Positions 1 to 8,527 of a stretch of DNA of 25,598 nucleotides are shown here, piece after piece; the first letter of the stretch is position 1, and the number at the start of each line of letters is the position of its first letter. The translations under genes were made by a program, and so were the position numbers. The notes below the pieces were generated by a model. The model worked only from the letters and a program-made list of their open reading frames with translations, did no database searches and was not told the origin of the DNA. Source of the stretch: an uncultured Eubacteriales bacterium. Lineage in GTDB: Bacteria; Bacillota; Clostridia; Christensenellales; Borkfalkiaceae. The stretch spans positions 1-25,598 of the forward strand of contig CATYEP010000007.1 of NCBI GenBank assembly GCA_958405585.1, read 5' to 3'.

Positions 1-1
1 C

Positions 2-679
2 ATGAAGGTTTCCGATACCTCCAAAACAGTGGAACTGGATCGGACAACGGATGAATTGACGCTGGAACTTGCGGCTTCAGAGGAATACACGCAGATGGCT
101 GAATCGCGTGTTCGTTGGGCGCATTTGTTGATTGAGCAGTCATTTGAGGATTTTGACGCTTATTTTCTGGATTCGTTTGAATCATTGGACGTTACCCTTG
201 ATTTCACAATGAATAAAGCGGAAAAAAGTCCTTTGGAGACGAAAGAAACTTCCGAAACTTTGCCTGCGCAGTTTTTGCAATATTTTTATGTTGTCAATAT
301 GAATCCTGAATCAGAAGGTTACGGCAGTTTTTTATGGTTTGGACTTGGATATATGGATACCCGCTATGAAATAATGCCTCTGTCTTATTTGCAGGATTTT
401 GCTGGCGGAACAGCAGGAAACTATATTTATTGTTTGGGAGCAGAGGAAACTTTGGGTGATAAGCCGTTTGAAATCGGAAGAAAATATGAAGTACGTATAG
501 ATATTTTGCCGTACATTGAAACAGCGCTTCAGACGGCGGCGGAAAACGGTTTTATGCTCAATACAAAACTTTCCGATTGCGTAATTACAGGTATGAATCT
601 GGGATTTGAAGTAGTCGGTATATGGGATGTTTCTGTTACTTTGTCAAATTTATCCCTTAGCGGGACTTTAAAAAATTAG
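2..679 (+). CDS. Uncharacterised protein, probable C-terminal part of a larger exported protein
   Basis: An open frame of 225 residues runs from the window edge to a TAG stop. An ATG lies at base 2, but there is no visible ribosome binding site because only one base precedes it, and the protein has no signal peptide. The real start is therefore probably outside the window. The composition is acidic and rich in Ser, Thr and aromatic residues with alternating hydrophobic positions, which fits a beta-sandwich extracellular domain. No catalytic motif is recognised. It ends 10 bases before the next gene, whose AGGAGG ribosome binding site follows the stop, so the two are probably co-transcribed. 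The next gene encodes a surface protein with comparable beta-rich sections, which suggests an extracellular role here too. Function unknown. Confidence 0.7.
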   Translation: MKVSDTSKTVELDRTTDELTLELAASEEYTQMAESRVRWAHLLIEQSFEDFDAYFLDSFESLDVTLDFTMNKAEKSPLETKETSETLPAQFLQYFYVVNMNPESEGYGSFLWFGLGYMDTRYEIMPLSYLQDFAGGTAGNYIYCLGAEETLGDKPFEIGRKYEVRIDILPYIETALQTAAENGFMLNTKLSDCVITGMNLGFEVVGIWDVSVTLSNLSLSGTLKN

Positions 680-689
680 GAGGAATATT

Positions 690-2945
690 ATGAGCAAGGC
701 GAAGGTCAAATTTTTAAGTGTTGTTATTGCGGTAGCAATGTTTTTAACTGCTTTTGCGCAAATCTTGTTTTTCGCGAATTCGTTTGTGCAAGGTTTTGCT
801 GATGTAGCTGCGGGTACAGAGGAAGAAGGTGTGGTCGAAGTTATGACCGATCCTACTTATCAGATGCTGGGCGGATTGGATGCTTCCGATTCTGTCAAGC
901 TCATGTCTGACGGGACACTGCATGGTGAATTGACTCCGACTTCAGGATTTGGCGGACGTGCTAATTCCAATGGTTTGGGTGAGGGATCTCGTTATGATAT
1001 TGCGGAAGGTGTTTCTATCACGTTGAAGAATGTGGATATTGCGGCAGAGGCTTGTTTTACCGTTTCAATGCAGACGGTAAGCACGGGTACGATCGGCGCA
1101 GGGAACGGCGGTGGTGTGCATGTTGCGTTCCGTGTTATGAAAGAAGGCGGTTCCTATAATTTTGCTTTAGTTGTTTGGAACAATACAACAGCTATACAAT
1201 GGGCACCTACAGACGCGATGAAAGTACTTGATAGTGAAAATCCTGTATGGCACGCGGATACGATCAAGCTGAAATTTACCGATTCGTCGATTGTGGTATC
1301 TTTTACAGGTGCGACAGGCGGTGATTTTGCGGAAGTTACTTTATCAGAAGGAATAGAAGGATTCGAAAATCTTTTCCAGGATTACAAAGACGATGTCGTA
1401 GAACCTGAAAATCAGGTATATCACAGTACAAAACCTTACTTAAGTTTCAGTTGCTATAACATAAATCAGGGACAACAAAAGGGCTCTGTAAGTTTTGACG
1501 TGGCGGATATAAACGGCAAGACACCGGAAAAAAATTATAAGGAAGCTTTGTCTGCTCAGATCACGGTTTTTTCGGAAGCGGTAGATAAAATTCAGAATGA
1601 AGACGATCAGACAAATATTGAATCGGCATTAGAGCAGGATGTTTTTGGCGAGGATCAGGCATATGGAAAACTGCTTGCGCAGTACGGCACGACAGAACAG
1701 AAAACATTAGTTGCGCAAAAACAGGAAAAACTTCAAAACTTAAACGGCGGGAATGTTTTCACAGAACTGAAAGGTCAGATTGAAACGTTTATCGCGGCAC
1801 TGGATGCTATTGATTCTCAGAATGAACAAACTGTAAAAGCTGCTGTTACGGCATATAATGCAATTGACTGGGCTTTGTATGACCAATTAAATCCGACTTT
1901 ACAAAAACAAATAGATGAATTGGAAAAGACAATGTGCGCAAATGCAAATTTTGCGGTGGCAATGTATGCAGTAGCAGATACGAAAGTTGAAGAAATGGAA
2001 GATGCTACAGCAGCTGAATTTGCTTCTTCCAAAGGATATAATACAATTAAGTCCGAATGTGAAAACTGGGCAACTTATAAGTCCGAAAATTATATCACAA
2101 CTGATTATCTTACAGCACAGCAAATTTCAGAACTTGACGGAAGAGTCGGTGTGGTAGAAGGGAAACTTGAAAACTCATTCTATCATGGTCTCATCTATTA
2201 TGGACTGGGAAGCGAGGTCATTCGTTATGAAGAAGATGGATTGTATTTAAACGTAGTGCCGGATGTATATCCTGCGACGGAAAATGCCGTTTGTTTTAAA
2301 GAAAAGATGACATTGAACGAAAACAGCGAAATATCTTTCAACCTTATTTATGCACTGCGTAAACTGGGTGCGTTCCAGTTGCAGATCGGATTCTATCCGG
2401 TGGCGGGAGCAATGACGAAAGGCGACACGGACGGAGTTCGTGTAGATTTTTGGATGAGCGAAGCCGGTACAACGGAAATAAAACCCGTAAACGGAAAGAC
2501 GGAGTTGCCCGCATATCAGGGAGCGTATCTTTCCTTGACGGACGAAGATTTCTTTGACATGAATGCGGAAGAACTGGATTACACAAAGTCGGACTATACT
2601 GTAAAACTTTGCTCGTATGATAACGGCGGATTATATATAAGTGTCAATGGTCTGGAAATGGATATTACAGGGGAAGGCCTGAATGCAGATCTTTATAAAG
2701 ACGGCGTATATATCACCGTCACAGGTGTAGGAGTGAAAGGCACGCAAAATTTTGAGATGCTTGTGACAAAAGTAGGTTCTACGGTATATGCGGATACAGG
2801 TCTCGATCCGGATCCGAATCCGGATGGCGGAGATGAGGATGAAAAGACCGGTTGCAGCGGCAGTATGTTTGCCGGAGTTTCATTCGTAGGTGCGACAGCA
2901 TTGATAGCCGGAACAATTTTGGTAATTAAGCGTAAAAAAGATTAA
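690..2945 (+). CDS. Large exported surface protein with a C-terminal Cys/membrane/basic anchor tail
   Basis: A protein of 751 residues with a good AGGAGG site 8 bases before the ATG. Residues 1-41 form a signal peptide (basic SKAKVK start, then a long hydrophobic core). Residues about 45-275 look like a beta-sandwich domain similar in style to carbohydrate-binding or LamG-like folds. Residues about 280-490 are helical and charged and could form a stalk. Residues about 495-705 are a second beta-rich domain. A Pro/Asp/Gly linker (PDPNPDGGDEDE) leads to a tail with TGCSGS (Cys722), about 20 hydrophobic residues and a KRKKD end. There is no LPXTG motif, so the tail is either a membrane anchor or a less usual sorting signal. 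No catalytic residues are recognised. It may bind glycans or be part of the cell envelope, which is inference only. Confidence 0.85.
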   Translation: MSKAKVKFLSVVIAVAMFLTAFAQILFFANSFVQGFADVAAGTEEEGVVEVMTDPTYQMLGGLDASDSVKLMSDGTLHGELTPTSGFGGRANSNGLGEGSRYDIAEGVSITLKNVDIAAEACFTVSMQTVSTGTIGAGNGGGVHVAFRVMKEGGSYNFALVVWNNTTAIQWAPTDAMKVLDSENPVWHADTIKLKFTDSSIVVSFTGATGGDFAEVTLSEGIEGFENLFQDYKDDVVEPENQVYHSTKPYLSFSCYNINQGQQKGSVSFDVADINGKTPEKNYKEALSAQITVFSEAVDKIQNEDDQTNIESALEQDVFGEDQAYGKLLAQYGTTEQKTLVAQKQEKLQNLNGGNVFTELKGQIETFIAALDAIDSQNEQTVKAAVTAYNAIDWALYDQLNPTLQKQIDELEKTMCANANFAVAMYAVADTKVEEMEDATAAEFASSKGYNTIKSECENWATYKSENYITTDYLTAQQISELDGRVGVVEGKLENSFYHGLIYYGLGSEVIRYEEDGLYLNVVPDVYPATENAVCFKEKMTLNENSEISFNLIYALRKLGAFQLQIGFYPVAGAMTKGDTDGVRVDFWMSEAGTTEIKPVNGKTELPAYQGAYLSLTDEDFFDMNAEELDYTKSDYTVKLCSYDNGGLYISVNGLEMDITGEGLNADLYKDGVYITVTGVGVKGTQNFEMLVTKVGSTVYADTGLDPDPNPDGGDEDEKTGCSGSMFAGVSFVGATALIAGTILVIKRKKD

Positions 2946-2957
2946 AAACAATCAAGA

Positions 2958-2984
2958 CAGGGAAGGAGGATTTCTCCTTCCCTG
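2958..2984 (+). other. Intercistronic hairpin between surface protein and oxidoreductase genes
   Basis: An 11-base-pair perfect stem (CAGGGAAGGAG with CTCCTTCCCTG) surrounds a 5-base loop. On the + strand it is followed by seven A residues rather than T residues, so it is not a standard rho-independent terminator. It sits 13 bases after the upstream stop codon and 17 bases before the next ATG. It may protect the 3' end of the upstream message or lower expression of the next gene. The GGAGG within the stem is too far from the ATG to serve as its ribosome binding site; the AGAGG at about 2991-2995 is better placed. Confidence 0.6.
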
Positions 2985-3001
2985 AAAAAAAGAGGCAAGT
3001 T

Positions 3002-4288
3002 ATGAAAAAAATTTCGGCAGTAGTTATGGGGTTTGGAGACAGAGGCCAGATCTATGCGTCTTATGCAAAGAAAGAACCTGAAAAATTTGAAATAGTAGGT
3101 TGCGTTGAGCCTGATCCTGTTCGTTTGGAAAAGGCAAAGCGGGAGTACGGACTGAAAGAGGAAAATTGTTTTTCCGATCCGACCTTGTTTTATAAACGTG
3201 AAAAATTTTGTGATGCGGTCATAAATGCAACAATGGATAATCTTCATGTTGAAACCACTATGCCGCTTTTGCAAAAAGGGTATGATGTATTGTTGGAAAA
3301 GCCTGTAACCAGTGATCCGGAGCAGCTTTTAGAGTTAAAGCGTGCCGCGGAGCAGAACGGCAGAATATTGATGATTTGCCATGTTCTACGTTATGCGCCT
3401 TTTTATTTGAAAATTAAAAACAGATTATTGCAAGGCGACTTGGGAAGAATAGAAAATATATTTTGTTCGGAAAATGTATGCATTCCGCATGTTCTGTCAT
3501 CTTATATTCGCGGGAAATGGAGCAGTGAAAAAGAATGCGGTTCGGGAATGCTTATGGCGAAATGTTGTCATGATCTGGATTTGATCGTGTGGTTGAATCA
3601 TGGCGCAAAAGCAGAAGAAATCTGTTCATTCGGAACTCGTTCGATTTTTACGTCTGCCAATAAACCGGAAAAAGCGGGAACACGATGCCTGGTAGATTGT
3701 CCGATAGAAAAAGATTGTCCTTATTCAGCTAAAAAATTATATCTCGACAATGACAGATTTCCTTTTTTAGTATGGGCAAATGTACCGGGCAAGGATTGGA
3801 CGCAGGTAAGCAAAGCAGAAAAAACAGAACAATTAAAAACCGTCAATCCTCACGGTGCTTGCGCTTATGCGGACAGAGATCTTGTCGATCATCAGTCGGT
3901 TATGATCCGTTTTTCAGACGGAAGTACGGCAACATTAAATATGACGGGCGGGTCTTCCCGTGCCGGACGAGAAATTCATATTGTCTGTCAGTTCGGAGAA
4001 ATAGAAGGGTTTTTGGAATCCAATAAATTTACGGTACGTAAATATGATCCTGAAACGACGGAATATACGGAAGAAACAGTGGAGATTACAGAGGATACTT
4101 CCGGTGCGCATTCAGGCGGAGATCTTCGTCTTGTCGCTGATTTCGCGGCGCGCGTTGCAGGGGAAAAGCCTTCCGTATCCTGTACTTCGATTGAAGATTC
4201 TGTCGCGGGTCATATGTTAGTTATTGCTGCGGAGGTATCAAGAAAAGAACACAGAACTGTCAATATAAATCGGTTTTTTCAAAGATAA
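3002..4288 (+). CDS. Gfo/Idh/MocA-family NAD(P)-dependent oxidoreductase
   Basis: A cytosolic protein of 428 residues. It carries an N-terminal Rossmann fold with a nucleotide-binding GFGDRG (residues 10-15) and the family EKP motif (E99-K100-P101). A C-terminal substrate domain contains CCHDLDLIVWL, where H190 and D191 match the conserved catalytic region. Enzymes of this family oxidise or reduce sugars, sugar acids, inositols and similar polyols; the substrate cannot be told from sequence. Three cysteines close together (C229, C233, C239) form a C-x3-C-x5-C cluster that could bind a metal; its presence across relatives was not checked. The start is supported by AGAGG shortly before the ATG. 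It is followed directly by a ROK regulator, which suggests a sugar-related job. Confidence 0.9.
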   Translation: MKKISAVVMGFGDRGQIYASYAKKEPEKFEIVGCVEPDPVRLEKAKREYGLKEENCFSDPTLFYKREKFCDAVINATMDNLHVETTMPLLQKGYDVLLEKPVTSDPEQLLELKRAAEQNGRILMICHVLRYAPFYLKIKNRLLQGDLGRIENIFCSENVCIPHVLSSYIRGKWSSEKECGSGMLMAKCCHDLDLIVWLNHGAKAEEICSFGTRSIFTSANKPEKAGTRCLVDCPIEKDCPYSAKKLYLDNDRFPFLVWANVPGKDWTQVSKAEKTEQLKTVNPHGACAYADRDLVDHQSVMIRFSDGSTATLNMTGGSSRAGREIHIVCQFGEIEGFLESNKFTVRKYDPETTEYTEETVEITEDTSGAHSGGDLRLVADFAARVAGEKPSVSCTSIEDSVAGHMLVIAAEVSRKEHRTVNINRFFQR

Positions 4289-4289
4289 A

Positions 4290-4318
4290 TTGACAAATTA
4301 TTTGTTAGTATTTATAAT
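4290..4318 (+). promoter_or_regulatory. Perfect consensus sigma-A promoter for the ROK regulator
   Basis: TTGACA (4290-4295) and TATAAT (4313-4318) are separated by exactly 17 bases, so both boxes match the consensus fully. Transcription would be expected to begin about 6-8 bases after the -10 box, i.e. at about 4324-4326. That coincides with the ATG of the next gene at 4325. Such a perfect promoter is likely to be strong unless repressed. Confidence 0.85.
4293..4305. promoter_or_regulatory. Candidate operator inside the ROK gene promoter
   Basis: ACAAAT-T-ATTTGT is a perfect 6+1+6 inverted repeat that overlaps the -35 box and part of the spacer. A dimeric repressor bound here would block RNA polymerase, and ROK regulators such as XylR bind AT-rich inverted repeats containing AAA/TTT runs. 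Autoregulation by the adjacent ROK protein is inferred. In AT-rich DNA a short palindrome can also arise by chance. Confidence 0.45.
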
Positions 4319-4324
4319 AGAATT

Positions 4325-5374
4325 ATGAAAAATTATGGAAAAAAACAAATAGATATAAGGGAAGATAATAAGAGCGCGGTAATAGATATTCTGTTGCAGA
4401 ACGATTCAACCATGCTTCAGATGTCTGAAGTTTTGAAGTTGAGCCATACGGCACTGGCTAAGGTGATCAAGGAGCTTACCCAAAAAAATATCGTTATGCT
4501 TACGGATGTGAAAGAAGTGAATGCCGGACGTCCTCCGAAAGTATATGGAATTAACAGTGATTGCGCTATAGCTTGTGCGGTAGTCTTTACAAGTTCATAC
4601 ATAAAAATTTATTATGTGGATATGAAGGGCTTTCAAATAAACGAGTGTGAAAAGGAAAACGATTTTTCGGACTTGGACTCCTTGTTAAATTTTGTGGCGG
4701 AAAAAATCAGATCTCTGAAAGCACATCCTCGGTTAGAGAATAAACTTTTAAAATATATCTATTTGGGTATTCCGACTGCAAAATTTTATGGGCGCACGTT
4801 TGAATTTTCGCAGCAGAAAGTATTTGATTATATGTCTTCGAATTTTCCTGAAATAGGAATTGTGATACATAGAAATATTGATTATGAAACGGTTGCTGAA
4901 CAGAAATACGGATTACTGAAAGAAAATATCAGCAATGCCATGCTGGTGAATTTGGATAATTATTTTAGTGCATCAATTCTTTTAAACGGCAGTGTGTACA
5001 GTGGTGACACACAAATGCAAGGGGTTAATGGTTTTAATGAGTTTGCAGGAATAGAAAATATTTTTGATATGCCCTTCGAAGAAATAGCAAAAGGATATTG
5101 TGCAAAAAACGAACACTGTATTTTGGAAGTAAGAAAAAAACTTGATTTTGTATTTGAAAGATTAAATTATATTTTACGCTTTTTGGATATAGGTAAAGTT
5201 GTTCTTTCTGGAAAAGTAAAGATGTTTGGCGAAGATTTTTTGGCTTATGTATCAAATATGTTGCAAGGGTGTAAGGTGAAGTACTCCATTATGGGAAAAG
5301 AAGTGCCGCCTGCTTTATCTGGGGCGGTTTGGATGTCGACATATGCAACTTTACAGGATGTAATGGTTCGCTAA
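4325..5374 (+). CDS. ROK-family transcriptional regulator (NagC/XylR-like)
   Basis: A 349-residue protein with an N-terminal winged helix-turn-helix (about residues 18-75, with a hinge containing NAGRPPKVYGI) and a C-terminal ROK/actin-like domain. The kinase phosphate-binding DxGxT motif and the CxCGxxGCxE zinc motif of sugar-kinase ROK proteins are absent. It should therefore be a ligand-binding regulator and not an enzyme. There is no Shine-Dalgarno sequence before the ATG, and the promoter predicts an mRNA that starts at or within a base or two of the ATG. No better downstream start codon is visible. Likely targets are its own promoter and nearby sugar-metabolism genes such as the oxidoreductase upstream; this is inference. 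Confidence 0.85.
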   Translation: MKNYGKKQIDIREDNKSAVIDILLQNDSTMLQMSEVLKLSHTALAKVIKELTQKNIVMLTDVKEVNAGRPPKVYGINSDCAIACAVVFTSSYIKIYYVDMKGFQINECEKENDFSDLDSLLNFVAEKIRSLKAHPRLENKLLKYIYLGIPTAKFYGRTFEFSQQKVFDYMSSNFPEIGIVIHRNIDYETVAEQKYGLLKENISNAMLVNLDNYFSASILLNGSVYSGDTQMQGVNGFNEFAGIENIFDMPFEEIAKGYCAKNEHCILEVRKKLDFVFERLNYILRFLDIGKVVLSGKVKMFGEDFLAYVSNMLQGCKVKYSIMGKEVPPALSGAVWMSTYATLQDVMVR

Positions 5375-5390
5375 ATTTAATTTTAATTTG

Positions 5391-5432
5391 ATATGCACTC
5401 CAAAAGTTTGTCTGACTTTTTAGGGTGCATAT
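5391..5432 (+). terminator. Imperfect stem-loop after the ROK gene
   Basis: ATATGCAC (5391-5398) pairs with GTGCATAT (5425-5432). AAAAGT (5402-5407) pairs with ACTTTT (5415-5420), with a small internal mismatch between the two helices. It begins 16 bases after the ROK stop. The following sequence is AT-rich but lacks a solid T run, so it is probably a weak terminator or a 3' end protecting hairpin. A much stronger terminator follows. Confidence 0.55.
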
Positions 5433-5480
5433 TATTTATATAAACGTCGTTTTTTTATCGTAATAGTGGAACAGGTTTAC

Positions 5481-5533
5481 AAAATAAAAACATAACCCCG
5501 AATACTTCTATACCGGGGTTATGTTTTTATTTT
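5481..5533. terminator. Strong bidirectional rho-independent terminator
   Basis: A 20-base-pair uninterrupted stem (5481-5500 with 5514-5533) has a 13-base loop. The core is CATAACCCCG/CGGGGTTATG, flanked by an A-rich arm and a T-rich arm. Read from either strand, the GC-rich core is followed by a T-rich run. It lies between the convergent ROK gene and the two-component operon, so it can end transcription from both sides. Confidence 0.92.
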
Positions 5534-5739
5534 TGTTTGTAAAATTCATTTTATCGGACAGAGCGGTCATCTGATCTTTAAATTTGCCGAGGTGCAACGC
5601 TTTGTTTTTTTATGCTGATCAGAATACTATGGCCACTTCGGACATTGACTGTAAAAAACTTGATTTTGAATGAAGCGGCAACGGAAATAGTAAGGAGAGC
5701 CATAGATCCGGTCTTTACGGAGAATGAAGCTGTGCAACG
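5534..5739. other. Non-coding stretch downstream of the histidine kinase gene
   Basis: Together with the hairpins to its left this makes a gap of about 365 bases between the ROK gene and the histidine kinase stop. A + strand open frame begins at 5612, but most of it lies antisense to the kinase gene. It has no ribosome binding site and no recognisable domain, so I do not call it. A reverse-strand frame of about 30 codons here is equally unsupported. No RNA gene is recognised. Confidence 0.5.
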
Positions 5740-7752
5740 TTATGCAAGCGGCAGCGTTGCGGAAAAGACAGTAAAATTATTTATGCGTTCATACGTCAAT
5801 TTTCCGTGCATGTACTCGACTGCAGCTTTTGCCAGGAACAGTCCGAGGCCTGAGTTGTTTTCGGAGGGGTTACCCGAAACATACGGGTCAAAGACATTTT
5901 TATCGGTAGTAATGCCTTGTCCGTCATCGACAATATCGAGTCGGCACATACCTTTACGTTTTATTGCGGTAACAGATAAATGCGTGCAAAACGAGTGCTC
6001 GATTGCGTTGAGAACCAAATTCAGTATGACGCTTTCCAAAGCGGCTTTTTTTGCGTATACGTCTAATTTTTCAGGTAAGGTGACAGTCAGAATGATTCCG
6101 TTTGCCTCACAGTCGGGGCGCAAGTCGTCTGTCACGCGTCGCACGATCTGACTCAAATTCAGTACTTCGGATTGTTCTGCAACATAATTTTGCCTGCCGT
6201 ACTTTCCCAGGTCGGCAAAGTCTTTTTTAAGTTCTGCATTTTTTTGCAGCAAAAAATCTACTTTTTTGACCAATTCGGGTGCTGATAAATTTTGCCGCAA
6301 ATCGGTCAGAGAATCGTTCATTCCGACGACTGTTTTTTTCATGTCATGGCTGACATACAGTAACATTTTATCTCGTTCAGAGAGAATATTTTGTAAACTT
6401 TGAGTCTGCCGTTCGACTTCCCGTTCCAGATTGGTCGTAAGATATCGATTGCGGATCTCTGCCGTGATAAATTCGCGAAGACCCAATACAAGCGTTATGC
6501 CGAGCATTCCGAGACATAGCCAAAAGGCAGGGGAGAGCACAATAAACGGAAACGAGTGATTCATAAACAAAGCGATAACGGTCAGGACAGCAGTGATAAT
6601 GTTGTTGAGGCGAAAGCGCAGCGGCTTATCCGTGCAAACTGCGCGGATCGTAAATCCGAAAATGACGGCAGTGCACAGCAGCGTCAAAACGGCAAAGGAA
6701 CGGCACACGGACGTATAAGCGGACACGCTCGTGCAAAAGGGGGAAAGGAAAGCCAGGGCGGTTGCGGCGACGGTGACCGCGCTTACTAAGTACAAGACGG
6801 GGATTTTACCGATTTTCTTCGGCAGGTACAGTGCGGAAGCAAAGAGAATGAAGCCCACGGAGAAGCGTCGGAGTCCGAGTAAGAAATAGGGTGCGGTTGT
6901 GAAACCGAAGAGCAAATACGTTGAAAACAAAGCCAAGAAAATGCCTGCGGCAAACAATAATTGCGGAATAAAGGAAAAGGAGCGTTTCAAAACGCAGATC
7001 AGAAGGAACAATAACAATGTCGCAGCTCCGATGATCGCGCCGATCAGGAGTATGGAGCGGTTTTGTGCAACCGCATTTTGAACTGCCGCTTCTTCGCCGA
7101 TCAGAATATTGCCTTTAATCCCCACAAAGTTAGCATTGTCGGTTTCATAATGAATTGTAACGATACATTCTTTTGAATACTTATTATCGGAAGAAATGGG
7201 AATATCAATCAATAAAGGCTGTGTAGCAGTCTGGTGCGAAACCGAGTCGTCGAATTCAGAGGGGGATGAGTAATTCGTATAGTATTCGATATTGTATCTG
7301 TCGATCGAGCCGACGTACTCTTGATTCTGGTACTGTACATACACGCTGCATGCGGAAAATACGGGAGGAATGTACATTGTGAGGTGCCAACTTCCGTCCG
7401 GTTTCAAAAGATGATCCAAACTCTCGCTTTGATCCCATTCTCCCATTGTAAGAGTGTCTATATAAAATCGGTAGGTACCCCGTTTTGCGGGTGTATCGCC
7501 TTCATTTTCATCGGAAACGGTTTCGCCGAGCTCCGCAAATTCATTCGGCAAATAGTTGAAGGCTGTCATTTTCATGATGCCTTTCACGTCAAGAATGGAA
7601 ACAGCGTTTACCGATACGCCTGCAATATCTTTTTTTCGGATCGGAGTATCTTCGGCGGCACCTTGTCCTACAAAAGTTAAAATTAGCGAAATCGCCAGGC
7701 AGATCAAAAGCAAACTAACCGATCCGAACAGGTTTTTGACACTTTGTTTCAT
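5740..7752 (-). CDS. Sensor histidine kinase with extracytoplasmic domain and seven-segment membrane module
   Basis: A 670-residue protein. Residues 8-30 are a signal or first membrane segment. Residues about 35-230 are an extracytoplasmic beta-rich sensor. Residues about 233-425 hold about seven membrane segments, an arrangement resembling 7TMR-DISM sensors. A coiled coil (about 435-460) leads to the phosphoacceptor H469 in SHDMKK. The ATPase domain has the N-box (N582 in LNAIEHS), DDGQG (609-613), an F-box (VFDP) and GLG (635-637). All catalytic boxes look intact, so it should autophosphorylate and pass phosphate to the response regulator. Its ATG overlaps the regulator's TGA stop by 4 bases, which implies translational coupling. 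The signal is unknown. The operon lies next to, and diverges from, the peptide cluster. Confidence 0.92.
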   Translation of the reverse strand: MKQSVKNLFGSVSLLLICLAISLILTFVGQGAAEDTPIRKKDIAGVSVNAVSILDVKGIMKMTAFNYLPNEFAELGETVSDENEGDTPAKRGTYRFYIDTLTMGEWDQSESLDHLLKPDGSWHLTMYIPPVFSACSVYVQYQNQEYVGSIDRYNIEYYTNYSSPSEFDDSVSHQTATQPLLIDIPISSDNKYSKECIVTIHYETDNANFVGIKGNILIGEEAAVQNAVAQNRSILLIGAIIGAATLLLFLLICVLKRSFSFIPQLLFAAGIFLALFSTYLLFGFTTAPYFLLGLRRFSVGFILFASALYLPKKIGKIPVLYLVSAVTVAATALAFLSPFCTSVSAYTSVCRSFAVLTLLCTAVIFGFTIRAVCTDKPLRFRLNNIITAVLTVIALFMNHSFPFIVLSPAFWLCLGMLGITLVLGLREFITAEIRNRYLTTNLEREVERQTQSLQNILSERDKMLLYVSHDMKKTVVGMNDSLTDLRQNLSAPELVKKVDFLLQKNAELKKDFADLGKYGRQNYVAEQSEVLNLSQIVRRVTDDLRPDCEANGIILTVTLPEKLDVYAKKAALESVILNLVLNAIEHSFCTHLSVTAIKRKGMCRLDIVDDGQGITTDKNVFDPYVSGNPSENNSGLGLFLAKAAVEYMHGKLTYERINNFTVFSATLPLA

Positions 7753-8429
7753 AAGATTTCTCCCGTAAAGCAGTATCCCTTATTGAATTCGGTGCGTATG
7801 ATATCGTTTGCGGGCATAGCGGCTTTTAATTTTCTGCGCAATGACGATAAATGTGCGCGAATGGTAGTGGTATGCAGACTCGGAGCACACCATATATTTT
7901 CATAGATCTCGTCCGCGGTAAAATATTGACCGCGGTTTTTTACTAAAAAGAATAAAATATTGAATTCCGACGGTGTAAGTGAAACGGGCATGGAGTTATA
8001 TTTTACGGTACGAGTATTGGCGTTTACGGAAAAAGCCCCGAAAGTTTCTACGGCTTCCGTTCTCGGCAGCAGCCGTATAGCGATATGCGTTTCCAGCAGT
8101 CGCATGGAACAGGGTTTTACCACATAATCTGCCGCGCCCGATATCAGACCTGTCATAATATTGTCTTCTCCGTCCAAAGAAGACAGAATAATGACGGGCG
8201 GCAATGCGGGAAATGCTTTGAACAGATCGATTCCCATGCTGTTTTTGAGGATCAGATCCAGTACAACAGCGTTGATGTTGCCCGCTTGCACCAACAGATT
8301 CACGGCTTCTTCTACATCGGATGCGGTAAAAACAGTATTCTCGGAAGAAAAATGCGCGATCATTTCCTTTTTTAGTTTGTCATCGTCTTCTACAAAAAGA
8401 AGTTTTCTGCCGCAAACGGTATAATCCAT
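7749..8429 (-). CDS. OmpR/PhoB-type response regulator
   Basis: A 226-residue protein. The receiver domain has the acidic pair in VEDD (E14, D15), phosphoacceptor D58 in VVLDLIL, S83/S84 and K105. A C-terminal winged-helix DNA-binding domain (about 130-225) contains TPSEFNILFFL and a recognition helix near TTTIRAHLSSLRRKL. I chose the ATG at 8429 because GGGAG lies 7 bases before it and the conserved receiver fold starts directly after. An upstream in-frame ATG at 8495 would add 22 unlikely residues and overlap the promoter. It forms an operon with the kinase that follows. Likely targets are its own promoter and possibly the divergent peptide cluster. Confidence 0.93.
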   Translation of the reverse strand: MDYTVCGRKLLFVEDDDKLKKEMIAHFSSENTVFTASDVEEAVNLLVQAGNINAVVLDLILKNSMGIDLFKAFPALPPVIILSSLDGEDNIMTGLISGAADYVVKPCSMRLLETHIAIRLLPRTEAVETFGAFSVNANTRTVKYNSMPVSLTPSEFNILFFLVKNRGQYFTADEIYENIWCAPSLHTTTIRAHLSSLRRKLKAAMPANDIIRTEFNKGYCFTGEIL

Positions 8430-8459
8430 ATGCTGTCTCCCGTCTTTATTTATAGCCGT

Positions 8460-8488
8460 ATTATAGCAGATAAAGAAATTCCATGCAA
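8460..8488 (-). promoter_or_regulatory. Promoter of the response regulator/kinase operon
   Basis: On the reverse strand TTGCAT (8488-8483) and TATAAT (8465-8460) are separated by 17 bases. Transcription would begin at about 8453, leaving a leader of about 24 bases before the ATG at 8429 that carries the GGGAG ribosome binding site. It is read in the opposite direction from the promoter at 8528-8556, so the two form a divergent pair about 40 bases apart. Confidence 0.75.
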
Positions 8489-8527
8489 CCTCCAAAGCAA
8501 CAAGGTTTGCAATATATTTGTGAAGAA

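Noticed and set aside
5612..6151. A + strand open frame of 179 codons.
   Set aside because: Most of it is antisense to the histidine kinase gene, it has no ribosome binding site, and it shows no domain; the kinase is clearly the real gene.
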